DNA of 64,000 nucleotides from Scilla litardierei (Eukaryota > Streptophyta > Magnoliopsida > Asparagales > Asparagaceae). This document shows positions 11,110 to 22,835 of this stretch, in pieces. Below the pieces are notes generated by a model. That model did not search any database, was not told where the DNA came from, and saw nothing but the letters and a program-made list of their open reading frames with translations. How positions within the stretch are numbered: position 1 is the first letter of the stretch; every line of letters starts with the position of its first letter. Where the stretch lies: the NCBI GenBank assembly GCA_030789695.1, contig CM061141.1, forward strand, positions 271,901,655 through 271,965,654, read 5' to 3'. Position numbers and translations under genes: made by a program.

Positions 11110-14100
11110 TCATGCATCGGCCCTTGTCCTCGAGCTCCCAAGAGTGAGCTCCAGCTCGTCCGATCCACATTCCTCGTGTATCCTCTCCCCCTCCCATGGC
11201 TTCACCAATCCTCCGGCTGGGAGATTGCCGTTGCTGCTGCTCCCAAATGCAAACTCATCCGATGCACAGTCTGTCATATGAACGTCCCCATGGTTTGGTA
11301 CGCCAGGCATCGCAGGCGAACACATCCCACTCTGCCCTGGGGTCCACATCCTTGAAGACCCTTCGCTCGCTATCCCTGCCTTGTAGAATCCGAACGGGTT
11401 TGATGAGACCAGGCTGAATGTGGGTGACGAGGGTCCACTGGAGAGCTTAAGTCCTGCAAGCCATGAAGGCTCGGGGACAATCTGACGGCCAGGGCTTCCT
11501 GGAGTAGAAGATGGTAGGAAGGTGTAGTGGCACCCAGGAGGCCATGATGGTTGGGCATTTGGATCGTCCCAATCAGTCTTGATACGTGGAGTACGCGCAG
11601 TTGGTGAGCTCAAGGGAGGGGTCACCGGTGCACTGATGGAGCCAGTGTGAATGTAGAGGTTGTGATGGTGATGAGGAGGCTTGGAAGACGAGGCTGAAGA
11701 CGACGACGCCGAGGAAAGGTTCTTGAGCCAAGGGATGAGAGAATTGGCGTCAGGCGCACCAGTGATTTGATTGTTGGCATTTGTGATGTAGGAAGAGGAA
11801 GCGGGGCTCGGCAATGAAGATGAAGCAGGGCTCGGGTTATATGATGCACACGGGCTTGGTTGGTATGATGAGCATGGACTTGCTGAAGCTGAAGCACCCG
11901 CTACTTCCATAGGCTCAAGCGGCTTGCATCCCTGCAAAATTTAAGGCAAAGGATCAAATTGTTCAGTAGTGTTTAGAAATCTGGACCACAGCACTACAGT
12001 AATCTGAATTAGTCGGTATCTCATATGCACGAACAAACACCACTCATCAAACGACGGATGTTGGAACGGTATTCCAAGTAAACAGCATCCTGGATGCTTA
12101 TGTTGGGCGTCTATTTGGTGTCTTACGAGCTATGACTCCAACACAAAATCTGTGTCTAACAGCGCTCTCTCTATTCTTCTCTATTAATGTATGGTACTTG
12201 GGATGCAAGCTTGTGGAGATAGCAATATACGAAAGCATGTGGTGAACAAGGACGTCCAACCTTTTGACAGCAAGACAGCAAAAGGGAAAACTGAAATGCT
12301 AGAGTCTGCAAGTTGGACTCAAAAATGTGCTTCAAAGTGAGTATTGCTTGCTAATGATTTGATCACAAAAATGCATGATTCAAAGTGAGTGAGTATTGCT
12401 CACTAATGATTTAAGCACAAAAAGGCTGGATATAAATTGGGCCGGGAACAGGTTTGCTTTGGCACCCCTGCAGCCTGCAAGTATGAACTTGCAACATTGT
12501 CTTGAACCAAGTGCTAACAAATAACAATGACCAAACAGTAGCATGAAAACACAGTCCTTACCTGCATGGACCATAATTGACCGGCTGAGACAAGGGATTA
12601 TTGTCATTTAAGTCACTAAGAATCACAAAATACTAGTACTCGATGGCACTTCAAACTTTAAAGATACTGGAAAATACAAATTTGTGTTATGATAACCAAG
12701 TATATTGTAGTCAGCAAGAATTCAGAGCTACGACATGTAGCGTTCTTTTCATACGTATGAACCTGATAGGAGGTGGACATAGGTGGGGCAGGGAACAAGT
12801 TTGCTTTGTTATCCCTGCAGCCTGCGGGGACCAAAATTGACAGGCTGAGACAAGGGATTATTGTCAATTAGTTTTGAAGTCATTTAGAATCACAAAATAA
12901 CTAGTTCTCCGTAGCACTTCAAACTTTAACTAAGGTAGTCGAAAATACAAATTGAGGGTATGGTAACCAAGTATACTTCAGTTAGCAAGAATTCAGATCT
13001 AAGAAGTGTAGGATATGTGTCATATGTATGAACCTGATTGGAGGTGGAATTTTCAAATAAATAAAACCATCCCGTTTTCGTTTCTCTTAAGAATTGAAAT
13101 ATGAGTTAATATTGACTAGGCACACATGCAAGTTATTCATTATTAAGATGCATGTTATTCTTTTTCTCATCTCCCTACCTCTTAAATAAACATAATTCTC
13201 TCGCTTCTTAGCCGACTTTAATTTTGAGATAACTCTATTTTATCCAACGAGATAAAAAATTACAATGTAACATTAATTTTAGAAAGTTTCACATTTGCAT
13301 ACCACAAATTTATCAATATGTACAATCTAAAGACAACTTTATTTTAGAGAACCTCGAAGACAAAATATAAAACTTTGCTTTGGTACATATAATGAAGGAT
13401 TTAGAATGTGGCATGCCCAATTGGGTACCCAATTGGGCTTTGGACATGCCCATTCTCATTCCTAAACTTGACAAGACAGGTAAAAATTAGAGTTATTAGA
13501 CTGAATTCCAACAACGTAAGTGGATACTAAAGGGTTGATCCATATGTTATTGACTTATGATGTCATTAACCAGCCACCAATCTAACATCAAATTTTGAAG
13601 CTTAATTATACACGTCAAACGGAAAAACTCATATCCTTGAATTTACAATTGTCAACAGGCAAGCTCCACCTTTTGTCCTCATGAAAAGAATCTTAAAAAA
13701 TTTCTTTTGTGATTTGAGTCCTCTGAACCCCATGTACCCCATGTAGAATGAGTACTTGGCATCCATCCAACACCCTCCTATTTATTTTCTCATGAATACC
13801 AATCCACTCAAGAATTGTTACTGCAACCATGCATGACTTTAATAAGAGAAGACTGTCCTTTTCCAAATATTTTTGTTTTTATTTTGTTGGGCTGTCCTTC
13901 ACATGAAACACTCGTTCCCCTTTCCTGCCAGCCTACACCGAATAAAGTGACGGTTTCACACTAGATGCAATTAAGACTCCTTCAAAGAACCCCAGGCAGT
14001 CCACTCCTAAAGCCCTCGAAAGCCCGATGAAAAAAACACAGAGAGGGCCAAAAAGCAACTTAACGATTCCGGGTGCCTTTTTTTTCGGCGTGGGCCGCGT

Positions 14101-15108
14101 GACCTACGGGAGACAAACCCACGAGGGCTCCAGCGAACCTTATGCGCTGAAATTTCCAAATACGTTCTGGCTAAACAAAAATCTCGTGCGGTCAAAATCG
14201 TAAAGCAATCATTTTTTAATGCTAAAGCACGCTAACGTGCACCGACCGTGTCAACTACCCAACACAAGCAATTTGGGCCGTTCCCATCGGACGCAAAATT
14301 AAAATGATAATAATTTTTCATTTTCCATCTCTCTTTAACTATTACTTATAGCCTCGCTTTTGACGACGTTAGCTCTGCTACCGTTCACCGGAGTACCGGC
14401 TACTGAACAATACCCGGTCGGTCGACTAAGGGGGAAACAAAATGATGGGCGGAGACTTCACCGGCTGCGCAAGTTAGCAAAGCAAAAGGACCCGTGCTAC
14501 CTTACGCTCCCCTCGTGCGGTCGTTTTTCCCCCGCCGGAGCCATAACGAACGGCGGGTAGAGAGCCGCGGCAGAAAGCAACTACTCCAACCTATTGTATG
14601 CCCAGCTTAGCTAATACAATCAAACATCTGCTAACATGCACTTCTAGATTTTAATATATTTTTGGCCGGCTTGTTAAAATTGTCAACATTTGGCAGCGCA
14701 ACGTCAAAGATCTGGAATCGCGATCCCGCCACACGGCTCCCATCCCATCCTTACACATGCGCACGTTATCCATGCCACCCATCACGAGCTATCTTGCGCC
14801 ATTTTCCTTTTGCCCACATAACACTTTACCTAGATTCGAGAAGGCAAAGAAAAGCATCGAAAGAGAGGGAGGACAAAGAGCGTTATGGTTACCGTCCGGT
14901 AAGTCGTGCCGTCGGGCTCGACGGTCCATCCCGCCTCGTTGCAGAGAGCCTTGAGCACCTCGTTGTTGTCGCAGTGCTTCGGGAGCTTGTAGTTGCCGTA
15001 CATCCTCAGACCAGCGTAGATCTTGGCCGCGATCGCCCGCCGCCGCCGCTCCCGCCGCTTGTTGTTCTCCCTCTCTTTCCACGTCGGCAGCCGCGACCCC
15101 GACGTCAT
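11110..15108 (-). CDS. BEH4: BES1/BZR1-family transcription factor, BEH4-like (two exons)
   Basis: Exon 1 is 15108-14893 (72 codons) and exon 2 is 11931-11110 (273 codons plus TGA), giving 345 residues. Donor ACG|GTAACC and acceptor TTTTGCAG|GGA join in phase 0 at the position conserved in this family, after the TTYR motif. Residues 10-70 are the basic, bHLH-like DNA-binding region ([29 protein letters not shown]). Residues 88-120 and 145-185 are rich in Ser/Pro ([32 protein letters not shown]), with spaced Ser/Thr suited to GSK3/BIN2 phosphorylation. A PEST-like stretch (about 215-245) and the motif LELTLG (332-337, EAR type) close the protein. Known: these nuclear proteins bind E-box and BRRE sites and mediate brassinosteroid responses; the EAR motif recruits TOPLESS. 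The start MTSG is the family start; an in-frame ATG at 15237 would add 43 atypical residues. No lesion is visible. BEH3 or BEH4 cannot be fully separated by eye. Confidence 0.92.
11932..14892 (-). other. Intron of the BEH4-like gene (2961 bp)
   Basis: GT-AG intron in phase 0. The 3' two thirds are AT-rich and contain an imperfect tandem duplication (12571-13048). The 5' portion, about 14000-14890, is clearly more GC-rich, with CCGG-containing stretches. No open frame of interest is present. Known: BES1/BZR1 genes normally have a single intron here, often far shorter. Confidence 0.85.
12440..13048 (-). repeat. Imperfect tandem duplication inside the intron
   Basis: Two copies of about 210 bp (12571-12777 and 12831-13048) share phrases such as GGCTGAGACAAGGGATTATT, AACCAAGTATA and GAACCTGAT(A/T)GGAGGTGGA. 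Each is preceded by a shared block with TTTGCTTTG and CCCTGCAGCCTGC (12440-12478 and 12785-12825). The first copy has about 90 extra bases between the two parts. Identity is roughly 80-85% by eye, so the duplication is old. Confidence 0.7.
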
Positions 15109-15785
15109 AGTCGGATCCAATCGAATCGAAGCACTCCCTATAGATCTGATCACCGGCCGGTGAGCTAAGTTCAGCTGGATCGCCGGAAAATCGTAGGGAA
15201 CTGGCAGAGGGGAAAAACTAATGGGAGGGAGGAACAATGAGTGGACGCCACTTTAAATGCTGAGATTCTTTACGAAATGCCCAGAGGAAGACGGACAATT
15301 TACGGGGAGTGCCACGGTTGATGGATGATATGGATGCGTGGTGGGGGAGTGTGGGAAACATGTGCACTGCAGCAGCTGAGATAAAAAACCATGAAGCGGG
15401 GGGGCCACCAACCTGCTGGCAGGAAACTATTACAAATTTGCCCCGACAAGCTTTACTTTTTCAAGGACTTCAAAGTTACCAAAACTTTGTTGACAAACTA
15501 GCAATTAAACACTAACCTATAATACCCTATTTTTCTTATTAGGGGTAAGATTTAAAATTTTAAATAAATATAGAATCCTGGGTCAGTGGGGCAAATGCGA
15601 ACCGTACTTTAACCGGATTTTCAGTTTCACGTTGAGCTGCAACTTGGTGTGGATGGAATTCTGGTCGAACCTGTCAACCAGAAAAAATTTGGACGAACCA
15701 GGATGCAATGTCCCAATCCGAATCGACCGAGATCTTACCCATTTTAACTTAATATTAACTTAATATGTCTATAAATATAACATAT
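15109..15785 (-). promoter_or_regulatory. 5' UTR and upstream region of the BEH4-like gene
   Basis: Upstream of the ATG at 15108 on the minus strand. The first 130 bases are likely 5' UTR. A TATA-like TTATATTTATAG (minus strand, about 15765-15784) is far out, and TATTATAGG near 15515-15525 is nearer; neither is convincing. The host upstream sequence is at most 680 bp long before an LTR-like repeat begins at 15786. Confidence 0.4.
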
Positions 15786-16705
15786 TGTTGACGAGTAAAT
15801 TCGTTGAAGAGTGAGATGTAGCTGATGAGGACGCATCCTGTGACGTGGTGCTTCGTCGGCTGAGGAGTGGAACCTGATGATGGCTGAATCCGGGTCAGGG
15901 AGAGCTAAGTTCGAGTTGTTGAGAAGAAGCTCGACCTAACTCTGAGATGTTCGAGCTATCAACAGCATATACAAATTGTCAGGGGGGTCGGATTGGGGTT
16001 TTGATCCAAATCCCCTCCGATAAGTCAGTAAGAGACTTAAAAGAGGCTCGGGGCAGCTAGGTCCGACCTAAAGGGAGGTCGTCCGATCATTATCACATCG
16101 AGTTATGGAGGAAGAAATATAAAGTGCAAGTGAAAGAGAATAAGTTATCAGAGTAACTAGTGAATATTATCTCTGGAGCTTGTCCTTGTCTTCTCGTCGT
16201 TAAGATTACTTATAGATGAGCGCGTCCCCTCAGTGCCGTTAGTGTATAACGGTCTCGCTTTAATGGTGGCACGATCATCCCTAAAAAGGGGCATAACCGA
16301 TGTCCAATTATTACGCCATTAATATCAATCCCATTATCAACCGATCCCTTGGTATTCGGGAGCTCAACGGGCAGAAGTGGCTTAGCCTTGACTGGGTAAG
16401 CGATTGGCCCTCAACGTGTACTTTGTGGACTTCGTGGGCTTTGTCATTGTGTTCCTTGTGAGCCCCTTTATTTGGATGATATATTCCCCTCTGGTTCGTG
16501 GGCCGGCCTAATGTTGTAATAATGGCCCATATCATCCGTGCTCAGACGAGACGTCGCGTGAGGTCTAATGATGTAATATCTCATTAAATGGGCACAATTT
16601 TCGAAACGAGAGTATTTGATTTTGACTGCCAGAATTCCCATTCATTCGACTCGGCTGCGGCGTCAGACTGAGGCTCGAGTTATGGATACCCGTAGATCAT
16701 CGACA
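15786..16705 (+). repeat. Old gypsy LTR, first of two related copies
   Basis: It begins TGTTGACGAG and ends ATCATCGACA. It shares layout and phrases with 18353-19358: a CCTCCGAT.AGT..GT block followed by (G)AGACTTA, then TAGGTCCGACCTAAA, then CGAGTTAT.GGAAGAA.ATAAAG. Such LTRs belong to the plant gypsy group that carries a Transposase_28-type gene. No target-site duplication was found. Boundaries are estimates. Confidence 0.45.
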
Positions 16706-16942
16706 TGTGCCCCTGACAAGGGTGTTGGGCTCTGATCGCGAAGGGGTAGCCTGCCGTTTAAATAAGAAGAATAAGCGGGTGAGGCGAACTTTCATATTTG
16801 AACTTTCAAAAAGAAACCCTTTGCCTCTTTGTTATTCGTCTCTTTTCCTTGAAGTTCTCCGCTCGTCATCTGAAACCGCTGAGCGATGGGAAGAGATGGA
16901 GAGGGTAGAATTGGCTCTGTCTCGGATTCCCTGCGTAGAAGG
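16706..16942 (+). mobile_element. Leader remnant after the first old LTR
   Basis: It reads TGTGCCCCTGACAAGGG, then a stretch ending in TTTGCCTCTTTGTTATTCG and GCGATGGGAAGAGATGG. This parallels the region between LTR and gag at 19359-19854. It breaks off at 16943, where an unrelated AT-rich repeat begins. No frame is preserved. Confidence 0.35.
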
Positions 16943-18352
16943 TGTTGGATCTGGATCTAAGCATAAGGGGGGATGAATAAGCTAATAAAAATTCTAGTGC
17001 AACCCACGCGCAATCACAGACAGTTATAGCAGATGTAGAGAAAATAATAAGCAATCACAGTGTATGCAGCAGATTTACTCTGGTTCGGTCGTCCCACGAC
17101 CTACGTCCAGCCCCAAGCAGATACTAGCATTAATATGTTTATTTTATACAACTACAATGAGTCCCGAGCTCCCAGCTCTCCACCTAGTTCGTATCACACT
17201 CTCCGAGTGCAAAACACTATCAACCTAGTAAATGCTCTGTCTTGACAAGCCCCAACTCGCAAGACCCCCTTGTCTAGTCCCAGACAAAACAAGTCCCAAA
17301 ACGTCACAAAGCGGTAAAGTTTCCCCTACAAAGATCGCTACTACTACACAAATATAATAATAAAGAGTTTAGGAATCTTAGTTTGTGTAGTGGTAGTCGT
17401 CTCTGTCAATCAGCTCAGGTCAGATCGTATCTGACAAGATGTAGTAGGCAACATCACGTCCTCCCTTGAAACTTGTGGCATAGGTGTTCTTGGCTCCTTG
17501 AAACTTGCGGCCTTGAACATGGATGTGTGCCTTGGATGTTGATGCAATGGAGACTCCCCTTGGATGTTTGCGCAATGAAGGATGGAGGTTTCCTTTGATG
17601 TTGCGGCTTAGGAGGATGGGCCAATAACTTGCGGCCTTGATCTTGGACCCCTTGAGAAAGGTTGCGCAATGAGGTGTTCTTGTTGCTAACTTGCGCAATG
17701 AGGATATCAATGGAGTTCTCTTTGGCTTTGAGGAGGAAAGAGGCTTGCAAGGGCTTGGAGCCTTGTTGCGCAATGTGTAGACCCCCTTGCAAACTTGCGG
17801 CCTTTAGGAGGGATGTTGGCTTGCACAATGAGCTAGGAAGTATGGAAATGGTTCTTTGGCCTTGGAGCTTTGGTAATGGAGATCTCTTCTAGGTTGCACA
17901 AGGAGGAAGAAGGGCTTGGAGTTTTTGTGTGCAAGGAGATGAAGATGGACTTTGTCTTTTGGCTTTGTAAGTTGCGCACCATGCATGTATGGCAGAATTT
18001 TTGGTTTCAGTCTCTCTCAAATTATCTATCCTTTGAATATGGGTTTATATATGAGCGGATGAGATATAATAGAATCAATTACAATCACATAATTGATGGA
18101 GATTGGAAGGAATCCTAACTTGATTAGGATTTGAATGAATCAATATGGATTTGGAGTTTGAATATGGATGTCTATAGGATTTGAATTTTAATGGCTATAT
18201 GATTAGAATTGGATCTAATTTAATCACCTTTGATTTTCATGAGATTCTCCATATCTCTCTGTTGTGGGGTAAGATCTGCGTACAATGAATTTGTATTAAG
18301 ATTTAAGGGGAACCAAGGGCACGGTGGTTTTGAGTTGGGTAAGGATTAGTCG
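16943..18352. repeat. Unclassified AT-rich repeat with TTGCGCAATG / ACTTGCGGCC motifs
   Basis: It starts TGTTGGATCTGG. On the minus strand this end would be CCAGATCCAACA, a typical LTR end, so a minus-strand LTR is possible. Between 17460 and 17990, ACTTGCGGCC(T) occurs at least three times and TTGCGCAATG(A) at least five times with small changes, spaced irregularly. A minus-strand TATA-like CATATATAAACCC lies near 18040-18052. The end near 18290 reads GTGGGGTAAGATCTGCGTAC, a phrase like that in tRNA-derived plant SINEs, but no SINE body is seen. No target-site duplication was found. The several reading frames of 60-124 codons here look incidental. Confidence 0.4.
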
Positions 18353-19358
18353 GGTGTTTTACAAATGATGACTGGGATGATGAGGTTTGGAGCGCTACGA
18401 AGATCGATCTTTGGGTCAATCCTGCGAGTATGCCGCTAGTTCACCGCGCACCTCAAATTGAATGCAGATTGCTTGTTGCTAGGTCGAGCTCACCTGCACA
18501 CTGAGCAGCTCGTCAGAAAGGCCGAGTTGGGATACAACCATTAGCCTCTCCGATGTCTAAGTTAGAATTAGGGCTTAGAGACGGGGGGGCTAGACACGTA
18601 GGTCGGACTAAAAGTGAGTCGACCTAATGTGGCGAGTTATATTGGAAGAATAAAGATATGGAGTACCTTTGCTCTTGTGTGTGAGAGTAAGAGTTTGAGA
18701 ATCAATTTACCCCCTTTTCGATGGAGGTAAAGGGGTATTTATAGCTGATAGAGACGGTTAGGTGGGGCTGAGCTGGCATGCTGAGCTGGCATGGCAAACA
18801 GCGGAAGCTTCGACCGATGATGTCAGTGCCGTGCATGCCAGCCATGCTTTTTCAGACGGCCCAGTGGCCAGGTGTGATTTGTCAGAGTGTCAGAACCGAA
18901 AGCACCAAACGGTCAGGGGACACAGCAGTCATGGGGCGCTTTGTCAGGCTGTCGAGTGGCGAAAGTGTCAGTGGTGTCCTTGTACTAGGTTGTTTGTCGT
19001 GTCCGATGAGCCAAGGGGTCGTCGAAGCGCGTCTGTGGTGCGGGGCCGCATCTGAATCACATGATCTATCTCAGTAGATGCCAGATGATCTAACAGTCTG
19101 CCTGGCAAGCTAAGAGGGAAGCGGGGCCCAACTGGCTAGGCTCGAGGCGAAGCGCGCCCTTTCCACCAGTCGAGGCAGACTTCAGGGTTGATAGGAGACC
19201 AGCGGGCTATGGGGGGACTAGGCAATCAGTCGATGAGGTTAGGACGAAGAGCGCCCTTCCGCTAGTCGAGGTGGACTTTGCGAAGTGGGGACGGGCTGGC
19301 TATGTGTTCGGCGAGCTCAGACGGGAATTCGGGGTATCGCGATTTTTAGGACGTAACA
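18353..19358 (+). repeat. Old gypsy LTR, second related copy (5' LTR of the PF04195-type element)
   Basis: It ends TTTTTAGGACGTAACA at 19358, followed by ATTGCCCCCGTC. A TATA box GGTATTTATAGC lies near 18732. It precedes the gag-like gene at 19855 on the same strand, so it is the probable 5' LTR. The start is placed at TGTTTTACAAATG by analogy with the copy at 15786 and is uncertain. Confidence 0.45.
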
Positions 19359-19854
19359 ATTGCCCCCGTCATTCGAGATTGAGGCAGAAACTCGACCTAG
19401 ATCGGATGACGTACCATCTCTTCATCTGCCTGGAAGGGATGTGACGATCTTCGTCCTGGCCTCGAAAGTGGCGGGAGTTATTTCGAAAAACCCGCCCACC
19501 GTTTCACTGTCATCATTCTGATTTGACGAGTGGGGAGAAATCGAGGCGTCTCCGCCACCCAATACATGACGCATGTCAGACGCAACTGTGGGTGGCAGTC
19601 GAGGCACCAGAGCAGCTCGGATCGGTGCCAGGTGGCAGAGCTTCGACGGTAGGGATGATCCTTTGCCAGCTATCAAAAGGGAGCGAGTGGATCCGGCGAG
19701 AGTTTTCTTCCGATTCCAAGTTTCTTCGAGTGCTTTTTCTTCTCCAATCTTCCGACTGCCGTCGCCGCCATCGCCACTATTGCCGGAGTTACTGTTCTGA
19801 TCCCTTCCTCAGTCCGTCTTCTTTCAGTTAGGTAATCTCTTGATCTTCTTTTAG
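19359..19854 (+). mobile_element. Leader between LTR and gag-like gene
   Basis: No coding frame. The block CGGGAGTTATTTCGAAAAACCC through GTTTCACTGTCATCATT (19464-19520, not contiguous as quoted) recurs with few changes at 46593-46650, where it marks another piece of this family. It ends in a pyrimidine-rich run before the ATG at 19855. Confidence 0.5.
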
Positions 19855-22031
19855 ATGGCTTCTCCTTTCGAGGTCGGAAGTGGTAGTGGTGCGGTGAGGG
19901 AGGGAGTAGTGGTAAAGGAAGAGGAATTGGAAGAAAAGATATGGCGATGGAGGAAGAGATCATTCCTAAGGAGGATACCGAGGGTGGCAGCGACCACTCG
20001 ATGCAGAACTGACATGATCAATATCAAGGAAATCCGGGCGAGGTATGTTCGGCCCCCGTGCGAAGTGCGCCTCCCTGTAGCCGACGAGAGGGTATGCGGT
20101 CCCGAGGATAATGAGGTCGGGGTTTATGTCCAAACTTTCGAGTTGGGACTTCGATTTCCAATCAACCCTCATCTCCTCCATCTGTTGAATTTCCTCGAGC
20201 TTCCGCTCTTTGCGCTAACGCCAAGCTCCGTGGGTCTGATGATCGGCTTTGTCTTCCTCTGCCTTACCAGTAACTTGAGTCCGTCCTTGATGCTCTTCTG
20301 CCATTTCTTCGAAGTGAGGAGGAAGGGAAAACATTATTGCGTGTATGAGAAGAAGGGGCGGCCTCTCATCCATGGGGTTCCAGCCGATGTGAGAGGGTGG
20401 AGGGAGAGATTCGTTTTTGTCTTGATGCCTACCAATGTGGCGTTGATGTCAAACTGGGGGGCATTGAATCCCTCGGTGGATGAGGAGGTGGTCTTGAAGG
20501 GAGAGGATCTGGCGAACGCCCAAATTTTGGGGGAGATTCCTGAGGCGGACCGGCAGATGGCAAGCTTGATTAAAGATGACCAGCTCGCTCATCGCTTTTG
20601 GCCCGAAGGTATTTTGTTTCTCACGAATTTCCACAGGTAGGCTCACCCTGATCTTTTCCTTCTTTGCAGGCGAGGACATGATGCGCACCAGGGAGGAGGT
20701 GCACAGGGGGGCCGGTGTGTCCGTGGAAAAGAAGTTCGGCCGCCAGGACAAAGGCAAGAGAGTGGTAGACGAGGAAGGGCCAGTGAAGGAGGCCGCCCAG
20801 AAACGGGGCACTGAGATCATAACGGGGGAGAGGGCCGATAAGAGGCAACGGACGTCCGAATCGGATGCCTGCTCCTGTCGAACTAGAAAGGTTGTACCTG
20901 ACGGTCAGGCTGACCAGGGGGAGTCTATCGCGGCTCCTCCACTGAAGGTTCTGATTGCGGAGGAGTCTGGCAGGGCATCTGTGATTGACCGCTGGCCTTA
21001 CGGGATTCCTCAGCGGGAGATGGGGAGGGAGGCACACCCGAGTTGCGAGAGGGCGCTCGCCAGCTTTAGGTCGAAGATGGCTGAGGTAAAAGCCCTTCCC
21101 ATGGGAGATATCTTCCAGCCAACCTACCCGATAGGCAGATGGGAGTCCGTTTTTGATGAAGTCGGGGTCACGGCCCGTCTGGCGGAAATAGCATGCTACC
21201 ACGGGATCGCGAGTCCCTGGCCAATGTTGGTACGGAACGGCTGTGCGCTTCTACGATCTGGCATCGTATGCAGGTAGGCCGACCTTCTTATTCCATCTCG
21301 CTAGTCTTTTTGGTCGCGTGTGCACTTACGTCTTGGTTTCGCCTGTAGGCAGTGGCGGCGATGGCGGCTCTACAGTGCCACACTCCTGTGGCCCTTGTCA
21401 AAGCAAACTTCGAGAAGGCGAGGGCCGATCTTTATGAGACCAGGGAGAAATTGCACAGAAGGACGAGGAGATGGGGCGAGCTCTGAGGGTCTATGATGCT
21501 CAGAAGAAGTTCGTCGATGATTTGGAGGGGAAGTAGGTGGAGCTCGCCCATTAGCTTCGGGAGGAAGAGGCCAGGTGGGTCGATATCCTGAAGAGGCATT
21601 CTGAGGAGATGGGAAGTAAGAAGCGGGTAATCGACTTTCAGCAGCAGGAGATTGCCGACCTGAAGCAAGCGGTGGAGGCGGGGAAGAGGGAGAACACTAG
21701 CTTGAAGTGGCAAATGGAGAAGTAGGATAAAGTCGACCTGGCCATGATGGATGCCACCATCCGCCGATATCAGGATGAGGAGCTCGTCCCTACGTTGTAG
21801 TTGGCAAAGGAGGCGGGCATCGAGGAGGGCCTATCGAAGATGAAGGACAGGCTGGCGAAGTTACATCCCTCGCTCATGGTCGACTTCACACAGCTTGACG
21901 TGCCCCTAGCCGGAGAAGGGGCAGAGTCGGGAGATGAGCCGGGGGGCGGCGATCAGGCAGGCAGCCCGGCGGACACGCAGGCTATGGAGGGCGACGTTCA
22001 AGGAAGTGGCGACCAAGTCGAGGCGCCGTAA
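19855..22031 (+). pseudogene. Transposase_28-type (PF04195) gag-like protein of a gypsy element
   Basis: The first frame, 19855-20640, contains the conserved region LPVADERVCGPEDNEVGVYV, FELGLRFPINPHLLHLLNF, LTPSSVGLMIGFVFLC and SLMLFCHFFEVRRKGKHY, characteristic of the putative gypsy-type transposon domain. After a probable intron (GAAG|GTATTT to TTTGCAG|GCGAGG, about 20610-20669) the frame 20669-21277 gives a basic, low-complexity part. A second probable intron lies near 21275-21349. The C-terminal coiled-coil part (21350-22031, Lys/Glu-rich, KANFEKARADLYETREKLH) has several stops and frameshifts; 21801-22031 is its intact acidic tail. Known: such proteins replace a standard gag in large, often non-autonomous plant gypsy elements. 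An old, inactive copy. Confidence 0.65.
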
Positions 22032-22478
22032 AATAGGGTGGAGTTTGTATGGCCGGCCTTGGGCCGGGACTGACGTCTTATTGTATTTTTGGTAGACCCT
22101 GGGTTGTGCATAGTCAGTTACATAAATAAAATTCGAAATTTTTTCCTTATCTATCTTTTGGCTTGTTCTCCATGTCGGTTGTGCGGACTGTGCCCTTGCA
22201 TAGATATTAATGCCCCCGACATTTTACTGTCGACGAGCCTTGATCCGAGGAGAAGGAGAATGGTGCGAAGTTGCACGTCCGATCCAAATTTGAGGGTGAG
22301 CTACCAGCGGCCTGTCCCAATCGGTGGCAACCTGACGAGGGCGACGAAAGCTCAAGCGTGCCCCGCCAGGTGGAATGCACTCAGGTGTGCCCCCGGGGGT
22401 GGAGAAGGAGTAAGGCGTGGCCCGGTCTTGGTCCGTCGAAGACCTATCAAGGGTGAAGCTTTGCAAGCTCTCTATAGA
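22032..22478 (+). mobile_element. 3' noncoding part of the PF04195-type element, up to the element A insertion
   Basis: Just after the stop codon it has AATAAA (in ACATAAATAAAATTCG, near 22120), a plausible poly(A) signal. TGCCCCCGACATTTT (about 22211) resembles the bases following the LTR at 19359. The last five bases, ATAGA (22474-22478), are duplicated at 46278-46282, which shows that the host sequence resumes there. Confidence 0.55.
22474..22478. other. Target-site duplication of element A (left copy)
   Basis: ATAGA directly before TGATCGCTCC; the right copy is at 46278-46282, directly after GGAGTGATCA. A five-base duplication is standard for gypsy integrases. Confidence 0.88.
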
Positions 22479-22835
22479 TGATCGCTCCGGGATGTGACCC
22501 AAAGAACGGTTGTAGTTTTACCGCAAGCGCACGGTATAGCGGCAAGCGGGTTATCGAACACAGGGAGGACGAATGACCGTGCTTGTTCAAATCAACCTGG
22601 CTATTTAAGAGAGAAATTTGCCTTTGGCGATCCTGTCACAATCGTCAGACAAAAATGCGGAAATATCAAATCAAATAAAGAACGTCTAGGGAATGGGGAA
22701 TCCCCGCTACTCACCGTATTTCATAAATGCGGTTTATCGGTATCAAAATTGCTTGAATGAGAATTTGGATGAACTAGTTGCAACTGAATGTAGAACCAAG
22801 CTCACGCTCTCGTGCTGTTGCCGGTCTATAGCTAT

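Noticed and set aside
15109..15237. 43-residue N-terminal extension of the BEH4-like protein
   Set aside because: The in-frame ATG at 15237 exists, but the family starts at MTSG, and the added residues have no family match.
18260..18300. Au-type SINE, from the phrase GGGGTAAGATCTGCGTAC
   Set aside because: No A and B boxes and no tRNA-like body are visible nearby; the phrase alone is too short.
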